DNA of 20,198 nt from Palsa-883 sp963847615. GTDB lineage: Bacteria > Pseudomonadota > Alphaproteobacteria > Acetobacterales > Acetobacteraceae. The stretch covers positions 1-20,198 of the forward strand of contig CAWKAN010000040.1 of the NCBI GenBank assembly GCA_963847615.1, read 5' to 3'. The stretch's first letter is position 1. Every line of letters starts with the position of its first letter. Positions 14,969-20,198 of this stretch are shown here, in pieces. Under the pieces are notes generated by a model. That model did no database searches. It saw only the letters and a list, made by a program, of their open reading frames with translations, and was not told the origin of the DNA. The position numbers were made by a program, and so were the translations under genes.

Positions 14969-15334
14969 GAACGCCTCCGCAAGGACCGCACGATCATCGC
15001 ACACTGGCCAGGATCGTGCGCCGTGAAGCAAGGTCGGGGCTCCGCCCCGAACCCCGCCAGGGGGCTTTGCCCCCTTCCCCTCCCCACACTCCCAGTGAAG
15101 GGTTCCAAGGGCTCCGCCCTTGGCGGGGTTCCCCAATGGTACCATGGGGGGCAGCGCCCCTTGGTGGGGTCTGGGGCGAAGCCCCAGCCTTCCTTCTCGG
15201 CACTCGATCGCGCTCTCCCCTCCGCGCCGCATCGCACGTATAGACTTGGCGTGCACCGCTGACAGGATTCGAGTCGCACCCATGGCGAGCCCCCCAGGAA
15301 TCGGCGCGACCGGCCGCGCCCGGCCCGGTCCGGG
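14969..15334. promoter_or_regulatory. Divergent intergenic region, dehydrogenase / ruvA
   Basis: These 366 bases hold the 5' regions of two divergent genes and, in the middle, the second interspersed element (15024-15200). No gene such as ruvC is present. I see no confident promoter or Shine-Dalgarno for ruvA. Confidence 0.5.
15024..15200. repeat. GGGGCTCCGCC / ATGGTACCAT interspersed element, copy 2
   Basis: It starts GAAGCAAGGTCGGGGCTCCG, matching copy 1 at 12802. It holds several nested hairpins: GGGGGCTTTGCCCCC near 15060, CCAAGGGCTCCGCCCTTGG near 15105-15123, ATGGTACCAT at 15136-15145 inside a longer CCCC...GGGG palindrome, and GGGGCGAAGCCCC near 15174. The repeated hairpins suggest a structured, mobilised element. 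Confidence 0.75.
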
Positions 15335-15946
15335 ATGATCGCCCAGCTCACCGGGCGGATTGACCAGCTGGCCGAGGGCAGCTGCATCGTCAACGTGAAC
15401 GGCGTCGGCTACCTGGTGCATGCCTCCACCCGCACACTGGCCGCGCTGCCCCCGCCGCCCGCGCCGGCGCGCCTGCTGATCGAGACCCATGTGCGCGAGG
15501 ACGCGATCCTGCTCTACGGCTTCGGCGAACCGGCCGAGCGCGACTGGTTCCGCCTGCTGACCACGGTGCAGGGCGTCGGCGCCAGGGTGGCGCTGTCGGT
15601 GCTGTCCGCGCTGTCGCCGCGCGACCTGGTCTCGGTGATCGCCGCCGGCGACCGCGCCAGCCTGACCCGCGCGCCCGGCGTCGGCGCCAAGCTCGCGGTG
15701 CGGCTGCTGACGGAACTGCGCGACAAGGCCGGGGCGATGCCGTCCAGCCCGGGGATTGCGCTGGCGCCGTTGCGCCCGCCGGGGGTGGCCGACGATGCGC
15801 TGTCGGCGCTGGTCAATCTCGGCTATCGCCGGGTGGAGGCGCAGCCGGTGGTGGCGCGGGTGATGGAGCGGCTGGGCGAGGCGGCGGCGCTGGACGCGGT
15901 GCTGCGCGAGGCGCTGAAGCAGCTGGCGCAGCGCGCGATGGGCTGA
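15335..15946 (+). CDS. ruvA: Holliday junction branch migration protein RuvA
   Basis: This 203-residue protein has RuvA's three domains. Residues 1-63 form the OB-fold that begins MIAQLTGRIDQL and contains NVNGVGYLVHAS. The two helix-hairpin-helix motifs lie at about 75-95 (LTTVQGVGARVALSVLSAL) and 110-130 (LTRAPGVGAKLAVRLLTEL). The C-terminal RuvB-contacting domain lies at about 155-203 (DDALSALVNLGYRRVEA). RuvA tetramers hold the four-way junction and recruit RuvB rings. The start ATG 15335 agrees with the family N-terminus, although no strong ribosome site is visible. Unlike the usual tight ruvAB order, 294 bp of repeats separate it from ruvB, and ruvC is not adjacent. Confidence 0.97.
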   Translation: MIAQLTGRIDQLAEGSCIVNVNGVGYLVHASTRTLAALPPPPAPARLLIETHVREDAILLYGFGEPAERDWFRLLTTVQGVGARVALSVLSALSPRDLVSVIAAGDRASLTRAPGVGAKLAVRLLTELRDKAGAMPSSPGIALAPLRPPGVADDALSALVNLGYRRVEAQPVVARVMERLGEAAALDAVLREALKQLAQRAMG

Positions 15947-16240
15947 GGCGCCGGGGGCTGAGGCGCCGGCCTCGCGCGCGCAGCGGAACAAGCAAGCAGA
16001 AGAAAAAAGTAGCAAGCAGAAGCAGAAAATGGAACCGCAGATGAACGCCGATGAACGCCGATGCAGGCTGAAGCCGCGGTGCGTCGGGCCCACCCCGATG
16101 GACGTTCAGCGCGCGCCATCGACCCTTATCGGCGTTCATCGGCGTTCATCGGCGGCTCATTTTCTTGCTTTGCTGCAACCAACCCCCGGCCCGCGCCAGG
16201 GACATAAGATTCAGGGACACAAGATTCGGGGACCCAGGAT
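15947..16240. other. Repeat-filled gap between ruvA and ruvB
   Basis: No gene is seen. The gap contains two copies of AGCAAGCAGAAG (15991-16002 and 16011-16022), the inverted CCGCAGATGAACGCC pair (16013-16170) and three 15-base repeats leading into the ruvB start (16199-16243). Confidence 0.6.
16013..16170. repeat. CCGCAGATGAACGCC inverted pair
   Basis: The left arm (about 16023-16070) contains CCGCAGATGAACGCCGATG with a second GAACGCCGATG. The right arm (about 16128-16168), read on the minus strand, gives AAGAAAATGAGCCGCCGATG followed by the same two steps. The arms are about 57 bases apart. The same family brackets 9127-9640. Confidence 0.75.
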
Positions 16241-16243
16241 TTG
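16199..16243 (+). repeat. 15-bp tandem repeat overlapping the ruvB start
   Basis: Three tandem units read GGGACATAAGATTCA, GGGACACAAGATTCG and GGGACCCAGGATTTG. The last three bases, TTG, are the ruvB start codon, so the ribosome-binding region of ruvB is made of repeat. Confidence 0.7.
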
Positions 16244-17398
16244 AGCGACGCGGAGCGCACCGTCTCCCCGGCGCGGCGGGAGGAGGACGCCGCCGAAGCC
16301 TCGCTGCGCCCGCAGACCCTGGCCGACTTCGTCGGCCAGCGCGCGTCGCGGGAAAACCTCGCCATCTTCATCGCCGCCGCGCGCACCCGCGGCGAGGCGC
16401 TGGACCACGTGCTGCTGCACGGCCCGCCCGGCCTCGGCAAGACCACGCTGGCGCAGATCGTCGCCCGCGAGCTCGGCGTCGGGTTCCGCGCCACCTCCGG
16501 CCCGGTGATCCAGCGCGCCGGCGACCTCGCCGCAATCCTGACCAACCTGCAACCCAAAGATGTCCTGTTCATCGACGAGATCCACCGCCTGCAGCCGGCG
16601 ATCGAGGAGGTGCTGTACCCGGCGATGGAGGATTTCCAGCTCGACCTGATCATCGGCGAGGGCCCCGCCGCGCGCAGTGTGCGCATCGACCTGGCGCCGT
16701 TCACCCTGGTCGGCGCCACCACCCGGGCCGGGCTGCTGGCGACGCCGCTGCGCGACCGCTTCGGCATCCCGCTGCGGCTGATTTTCTACACCCCGGCCGA
16801 ACTGGAACTGATCGTGACGCGCGGCGCCCGGCTGCTCGGCATGAAGCTGACCGCCGAGGGCGCCGCCGAGATCGCCCGCCGCTCGCGCGGCACCCCGCGC
16901 GTCGCCGGACGCCTGCTGCGCCGGGTGCGCGATTTCGCCGCGGTGGCCGGCACCACGCCGATCGACCGCGCCGCCGCCGATGGTGCGCTGACCCGGCTGG
17001 AGGTCGATCGCATCGGCCTGGATGCGATGGACCGGCGCTACCTGCGGCGCATCGCCGAGCACCATGCCGGCGGGCCGGTCGGCGTCGAGACCCTGGCGGC
17101 GGCGCTGGCCGAGGCGCGCGACACGCTCGAAGATGTGATCGAGCCGTTCCTGATCCAGGAGGGGCTGGTGCTGCGCACCAGCCGCGGCCGCATGCTGGGC
17201 GAGCCGGGCTGGCGGCATCTCGGCCTGCCGGTGCCGCCCAGGGAGGTATTGGCTGAAGCGGGGGGCGAACCCGGCCTGCTCGGCCTGCTGCGCGCGGCGG
17301 GCGCCCCGACCGGGCCAGGTGGTGGGGACGACGCCGGGGACGGCGACCGGAACGGCGCTGCGGACGGCGCCGGAGAGAATTTGGGGGACGGTGGATGA
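16241..17398 (+). CDS. ruvB: Holliday junction branch migration ATPase RuvB
   Basis: This 385-residue AAA+ motor has all its key elements: Walker A GPPGLGKTT (61-69), Walker B DVLFIDEIH (107-115), sensor 1 in LVGATTR (156-162), the candidate arginine finger Arg173 in LRDRFGI, sensor 2 Arg220 in RGTPRVAGRLLRR, and the C-terminal winged-helix with IQEGLVLRTSRGRM. RuvB hexamers pump DNA through RuvA-bound junctions using ATP. The only sensible start is TTG 16241, set in the third unit of a 15-bp repeat. The protein runs about 45 residues past the usual end, with a Gly/Ala/Asp-rich tail from about 340. Its TGA overlaps the ybgC ATG (ATGA at 17395-17398). Confidence 0.96.
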   Translation: MSDAERTVSPARREEDAAEASLRPQTLADFVGQRASRENLAIFIAAARTRGEALDHVLLHGPPGLGKTTLAQIVARELGVGFRATSGPVIQRAGDLAAILTNLQPKDVLFIDEIHRLQPAIEEVLYPAMEDFQLDLIIGEGPAARSVRIDLAPFTLVGATTRAGLLATPLRDRFGIPLRLIFYTPAELELIVTRGARLLGMKLTAEGAAEIARRSRGTPRVAGRLLRRVRDFAAVAGTTPIDRAAADGALTRLEVDRIGLDAMDRRYLRRIAEHHAGGPVGVETLAAALAEARDTLEDVIEPFLIQEGLVLRTSRGRMLGEPGWRHLGLPVPPREVLAEAGGEPGLLGLLRAAGAPTGPGGGDDAGDGDRNGAADGAGENLGDGG

Positions 17399-18057
17399 AC
17401 CGACATCCCGCCTCCACGCTGGCGGAAGGCCGCCATCATTATGTGCTGCGGGTGTATTATGAGGATACGGATGCCGGCGGCGTGGTCTATCACGCCAGTT
17501 ACCTGCGCTACGCGGAGCGGGCGCGCACCGAAGCCCTGCGCGAGCTGGGAATCCCCCATGCGGCGCTTATCGCGCAATACGCGCTGATGTTCGTGGTGCG
17601 GCGCATCAAAGTGGACTATCTGCGACCCGCGCGACTTGACGAATCGCTCACCGTGGTCACCGAGCCGCTGGAGGTGGGTGGCGCCTCGCTGGTGCTGCGC
17701 CAGGAGGTCCGGGGCAGTGCCGGCGCCTGCGCCGTGCTGGACGTGCAACTTGCCTGCGTGTCGCCGGGCGGTCACAAGCCGGCCCGCCTGCCGCCGCTCT
17801 GGCGGGGGACGCTGGCGGCGATGCGCGATGCCGGAATTCGGCGCGCGGCCGGGCTGGGGCCCGACGCCAGGCTGGGGCCCGACGCCAGCATCGGGGATGA
17901 CGCCCGGGTTGAGCGTGACGCCCGGGTTGAGCGTGACGCCAGGGTCGGGGGTGACGTCGGGGTTGGGCGCGAGGCAAGGGTTGGGCGTGACGCCGGACAT
18001 GGGCGTGACGCAGGTCTTGGGGACAAAAGGGGTTCAACAGGTGGATCGGGCGGTTGA
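17395..18057 (+). CDS. ybgC: YbgC, Tol-Pal-associated acyl-CoA thioesterase with hexapeptide tail
   Basis: This 220-residue protein has a complete hotdog-fold thioesterase at 1-142. VYYEDTDAGGVVYHASYLRY includes Asp26, equivalent to catalytic Asp18 of E. coli YbgC; FVVRRIKVDYLRPARLDE follows. YbgC enzymes hydrolyse acyl-CoA or acyl-ACP and are encoded at the head of tol operons. E. coli YbgC ends near 134 residues. Here residues 154-213 add ten six-residue units of the form [LIV]-G-x-D-A-R, produced by an 18-bp tandem DNA repeat, which coincidentally or otherwise fits the hexapeptide consensus of left-handed beta-helices. ATG 17395 is preceded by GGGGGA at a good distance. The 3' end overlaps the tolQ start by 17 bases. 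Confidence 0.93.
   Translation: MNRHPASTLAEGRHHYVLRVYYEDTDAGGVVYHASYLRYAERARTEALRELGIPHAALIAQYALMFVVRRIKVDYLRPARLDESLTVVTEPLEVGGASLVLRQEVRGSAGACAVLDVQLACVSPGGHKPARLPPLWRGTLAAMRDAGIRRAAGLGPDARLGPDASIGDDARVERDARVERDARVGGDVGVGREARVGRDAGHGRDAGLGDKRGSTGGSGG
17854..18033 (+). repeat. 18-bp minisatellite within ybgC
   Basis: There are ten degenerate 18-bp units. The best preserved pair reads GTTGAGCGTGACGCCCGG at 17907-17924 and again, with one difference, at 17925-17942. It keeps the ybgC frame open and encodes the hexapeptide tail. Because 18 is divisible by three, unit gain or loss would keep the frame. Confidence 0.8.
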
Positions 18058-18757
18058 TGCGGTGACGCTTGGCGCGGCGGGTGGTGACCTGTCGCTGTGG
18101 GGCCTGTTCATCCAGGCCGACATCGTCGTGAAGCTCGTGATGCTCGGCCTGCTGGGCGCGAGCGTCTGGGTCTGGGCGGTGGTGTTCGAGAAATGGACCA
18201 GCCTGCGGCGGGTCAACCGCGACGCCGACGGGTTCGAGGACCGGTTCTGGTCCGGCGGCAGCCTGGACGAACTGTACGAGCAGGAGGGCGCCAAGCCGGT
18301 GCACCCGATGGCGGCGGTGTTCGGCGCGGCGATGGGCGAGTGGCGGCGATCCGCCCGCGTCGCCGGGGCCGACATGAGCCGCTCGGGCGCCCGCGACCGG
18401 GTCGATCGGGCGATCATCGTGACCGTGCAGCGCGAAATGGACCGGCTGGAGCGCTGGATGATCTTCCTGGCCTCGGTCGGCGCCACCGCGCCGTTCATCG
18501 GGTTGTTCGGCACCGTCTGGGGCATCATGCACTCGTTCTCGGCGATCGCGGCGCTGCACAACACCAATCTGGCGGTGGTGGCCCCGGGCATCGCCGAGGC
18601 GCTGTTCGCCACTGCAATCGGCCTGGTCGCGGCGATCCCCGCGGTGCTGGCCTACAACAAGATCACCACCGACCTGGCGCGCTTCGCCGCGCGGCTGGAG
18701 GGGTTCGGCGCCGAATTCAGCGCCATCCTGTCCCGCCAGAGCGAGGAGCGGTCGTGA
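18041..18757 (+). CDS. tolQ: Tol-Pal system proton-channel protein TolQ
   Basis: This 238-residue inner-membrane protein is a homologue of ExbB and MotA. Transmembrane segments lie at about 29-50, 140-164 and 183-205, with the cytoplasmic loop between the first two. Conserved channel residues are visible: Thr149 in VGATAPFIGLFGTVWGIM and Thr191 in ALFATAIGLVAAIP. With TolR it forms the pmf-driven motor that energises TolA during envelope constriction. GTG 18041 gives VDRAVDAVTLG, matching relatives that begin MDxAVDAxxLG, with AAAAGGGG upstream. ATG 17999 is in frame but would overlap ybgC by 59 bases. All expected residues are present, in contrast to TolR. Confidence 0.96.
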   Translation: MDRAVDAVTLGAAGGDLSLWGLFIQADIVVKLVMLGLLGASVWVWAVVFEKWTSLRRVNRDADGFEDRFWSGGSLDELYEQEGAKPVHPMAAVFGAAMGEWRRSARVAGADMSRSGARDRVDRAIIVTVQREMDRLERWMIFLASVGATAPFIGLFGTVWGIMHSFSAIAALHNTNLAVVAPGIAEALFATAIGLVAAIPAVLAYNKITTDLARFAARLEGFGAEFSAILSRQSEERS

Positions 18758-18852
18758 TGCGCGGCGCGGTGCGGCTGGCAGGGCCCGCCCGGATGCCCGC
18801 CGCCATGCCGCCGCAGGGCGGCCCGAGCGCCACCAGCGGGGACAGGAGCTAG
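18757..18852 (+). CDS. Possible 31-codon ORF between tolQ and tolR
   Basis: ATG 18757 overlaps the tolQ stop as TGATG and is preceded by GAGGAG (18743-18748) at an 8-base gap. The frame ends with TAG at 18850-18852, two bases before the tolR start. The peptide is Pro/Ala/Arg-rich (MRGAVRLAG...) with no recognisable domain or membrane segment. It may only pass ribosomes from tolQ to tolR. A chance ORF cannot be excluded. Confidence 0.4.
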   Translation: MRGAVRLAGPARMPAAMPPQGGPSATSGDRS

Positions 18853-18854
18853 CG

Positions 18855-19397
18855 ATGGCCATGCTTCCGGGCCGCTCGGCCGGCCAGCGCGGCCGCTACC
18901 GCCCGCTCGCCGAGATCAACGTCACCCCGCTGGTCAACGTGATGCTGGTGCTGCTGATCATCTTCATGGTGACGGCGCCGCTGATGACCTCCGGGGTGTC
19001 GGTGGACCTGCCGAAGACCTCGGCCCAGCCGCTCAACACCGACAGCCAACCGCTGACCGTCAGCATCAACGCCGCGGGCGCCATCTTCCTGCAGGAGGAG
19101 CCGGTCGATCTGACCGATCTGGTCGCCAAGCTGCAGGCCATCGCGCAGAACAATCCCGACCGTCGCATCTTCGTGCGCGGCGACAAGGCGAACACCTATG
19201 GCCAAATCATGCAGGTGATGGGCATCATCACCGAGGGGGGCTTCACCAAGGTGGCGCTGCTCGCCGAACAGCCGTCGCTGCCGGCCGGCGGTTCCACCGG
19301 CGCAGCACCCGCGCCGGGCTCCGGGGCGCGCCCCGCCCAGCCGGCAACGGGGCCTGCCGCCCCCGCTCCAGCCGCGGGCCGTCCCCGGTCGGGTTGA
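18855..19397 (+). CDS. tolR: Tol-Pal system protein TolR with Asn at the channel Asp position
   Basis: This 180-residue ExbD/TolR-family protein has a short cytoplasmic N-terminus, one transmembrane helix at about 26-45 (NVMLVLLIIFMVTAPLM) and a periplasmic domain with VDLPKTSAQPL, PLTVSINAAGAIFL, RIFVRGDKANTYGQIMQVM and GFTKVALLAEQ. A Pro/Ala-rich tail follows from about 143. Family members read EINxxPLxD, where the Asp (Asp23 in E. coli TolR) carries protons. Here the motif is EINVTPLVN, with codon AAC at 18936-18938 (Asn28). The rest of the protein is intact. ATG 18855 has AGGAG (18844-18848) six bases upstream. A single G-to-A change explains the substitution. Confidence 0.95.
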   Translation: MAMLPGRSAGQRGRYRPLAEINVTPLVNVMLVLLIIFMVTAPLMTSGVSVDLPKTSAQPLNTDSQPLTVSINAAGAIFLQEEPVDLTDLVAKLQAIAQNNPDRRIFVRGDKANTYGQIMQVMGIITEGGFTKVALLAEQPSLPAGGSTGAAPAPGSGARPAQPATGPAAPAPAAGRPRSG

Positions 19398-19456
19398 GGG
19401 GCGCACCGGTGCGCGTGTCGGTGAGCCCGCCGGGATGATCCGCGGGCGGCGCTGCG

Positions 19457-19556
19457 CCCTGGCCTGCGCTGCTCCCTGGCCTGCGCTGCTCCCTGGCCTG
19501 CGCTGTCCCCTGGCCTGCGATGCCCCCTGGCCTGCGATGCCCCCTGGCCTGCGATG
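19457..19556 (+). repeat. 17-bp tandem repeat, about six units
   Basis: Units read CCCTGGCCTGCGCTGCT twice, then CCCTGGCCTGCGCTGTC, then CCCTGGCCTGCGATGCC twice, then a partial unit. The array is noncoding in any supported frame. Confidence 0.85.
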
Positions 19557-19644
19557 ATCGATGAACCGCGATGACCCCCAGACCCGTGACGCCCCCAGGA
19601 CCTGTGATACCAGCCGGCGGAAAGTTTGACCTGTTGGCGCCGCA

Positions 19645-19696
19645 CCCCCATGCCGGACCCCCATGCCGGATCCCCATGCCGGACCCCCATGCCGGG
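19645..19696 (+). repeat. 13-bp tandem repeat, four units
   Basis: CCCCCATGCCGGA recurs four times with one T for C change. The unit resembles part of the CATGCCGGCCCC core of the adjoining palindromic-family arm and may have arisen from it. Confidence 0.8.
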
Positions 19697-19697
19697 G

Positions 19698-19759
19698 CCC
19701 TGGGGCCGGCATGACGATGTGGACACCTCCGAAGAGTCGATCATTCGGGCGGTTGGTAT
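19698..19759 (-). repeat. Solo arm of the CGTCATGCCGGCC palindromic family
   Basis: On the minus strand this reads ATACCAACCGCCCGAATGAT, then GACTCTTCGGAGG, then ATCGTCATGCCGGCCCC. That matches, in the same order, the left arm of the element at 10398-10638. Only one arm is present here. Confidence 0.7.
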
Positions 19760-19828
19760 GACGCCCCTGACCAACGATCAGCCCGTGCAGCGTGATTTCC
19801 CGTGCAGCGTGATAACTCGTGATCGCCG

Positions 19829-20198
19829 ATGACCCCTGAACTGCGCCGGGGGGCCGGGATCTCGCTGGCCGCGCACATCGCGCTCGGGCTGGCGCTGGTG
19901 CTCGGCATTCCGACCCGCCCACCGCCGGATGTGCCGCAGGAGACCTCGGTGGCGATGGTGTTCCAGGGCGCCTCGCAGGCCTCGATGCGCGCCGACGCGG
20001 CGGGCCAGGTGCCGGCGCCGGCGGCAACGCCCAGCCCGGTGCCGGCCCCTCCGGCGCAAGAACCGCCGAAACCGGTGCCGAACGAACCCCCGCCGCCACC
20101 GCCGCCGCCGCCCCCCGCGCCGCCGCCGCCGCCGCCGTCCACGCCGCCGACCCCGACGCCGCCCTTGCCGGTGCCGCCGCCGGAGCCCTCGCCCACAC
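19829..20198 (+). CDS. tolA: TolA, 5' part (runs off the window)
   Basis: From ATG 19829 an open frame continues to the window end. It begins MTPELRRGAGISLAAHIALG, with one N-terminal membrane helix (about 10-27) containing Ser12-x3-His16, the spacing of the Ser-His pair that couples E. coli TolA to TolQR. VAMVFQGASQASMRAD follows, then a very Pro-rich stretch. TolA spans the periplasm and links TolQR to Pal and Tol proteins. The visible spacer is polyproline rather than the Ala/Lys/Glu helix of E. coli, a pattern I associate with Acetobacteraceae. The C-terminal domain is outside the window, so TonB-like identity rests on position, the Ser-His helix and spacer. No clear ribosome site is seen. 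Confidence 0.85.
   Translation, partial: MTPELRRGAGISLAAHIALGLALVLGIPTRPPPDVPQETSVAMVFQGASQASMRADAAGQVPAPAATPSPVPAPPAQEPPKPVPNEPPPPPPPPPPAPPPPPPSTPPTPTPPLPVPPPEPSPT

Larger units (their letters stand above)
19398..19828. other. Repeat-rich gap between tolR and tolA
   Basis: This 431-base gap replaces what is usually a short tolR-tolA junction. It contains a 17-bp tandem array (19457-19556), a 13-bp tandem array (19645-19696), a solo palindromic-family arm (19698-19759) and a short direct repeat of CCCGTGCAGCGTGAT (starting near 19783). No gene is supported. It may hold a separate tolA promoter, but none is clear. Confidence 0.6.

Noticed and set aside
13910..16093. 727-codon minus-strand open frame
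   Set aside because: Only 13910-14968 is real (dehydrogenase, with a clear GGAGG-ATG start). The rest is antisense to ruvA and repeats and reads as low-complexity Arg/Ala/Pro.
19457..19696. CRISPR-like array
   Set aside because: Units are contiguous tandem repeats of 17 and 13 bp with no unique spacers, and there are no cas genes.
18849..20198. 449-codon minus-strand open frame
   Set aside because: It is antisense to tolR and tolA and crosses the tandem arrays; no domain is visible.
1..20198. tRNA or rRNA genes
   Set aside because: No cloverleaf-like or conserved rRNA sequence was recognised by eye. A dedicated tRNA scan was not possible.

Overview
The window looks like chromosomal DNA from a high-G+C alphaproteobacterium, most likely an Acetobacteraceae member (Rhodospirillales). 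The grounds are the codon bias, the ruvA-ruvB-ybgC-tolQ-tolR-tolA order, an HGGxSTG-type protein and palindrome-rich intergenic repeats. Assignments rest on reading translated motifs; no database search was run.

Layout. (1) 1-4178, plus strand: a small partial ORF, an HGGxSTG protein, a GT9 (heptosyltransferase-like) glycosyltransferase and a 14-TM-type MFS exporter. All four are broken by many single-base frameshifts although their motifs are conserved, which suggests poor sequence quality at this edge rather than slow decay. (2) 4239-8207, minus strand: a PAS-EAL c-di-GMP phosphodiesterase, a MetX-like alpha/beta hydrolase and a class IV aminotransferase resembling (R)-amine transaminases; a cupin gene diverges from it. 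(3) 8796-10708: a repeat-rich, gene-poor stretch with a REP doublet, a second palindromic element and an N-terminally truncated, low-G+C PD-(D/E)XK-like nuclease gene. (4) 10709-12716, minus strand: a translationally coupled DUF35 / thiolase-like / GFA operon. (5) 13014-13683: a higBA toxin-antitoxin pair. (6) 13910-14968, minus strand: a D-2-hydroxyacid dehydrogenase. (7) 15335-20198, plus strand: ruvA, ruvB, ybgC, tolQ, a possible 31-codon ORF, tolR and the 5' end of tolA.

The ruv-tol block combines Holliday-junction branch migration (RuvAB) with the inner-membrane motor of the Tol-Pal envelope system. It is unusually full of repeats: ruvA and ruvB are separated by 294 bp of inverted and tandem repeats, ybgC carries a ten-unit hexapeptide tail from an 18-bp minisatellite, and tolR and tolA are 431 bp apart across two tandem arrays and a solo palindromic repeat. 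The most striking single observation is that TolR has Asn at residue 28, where the family has its essential membrane Asp.
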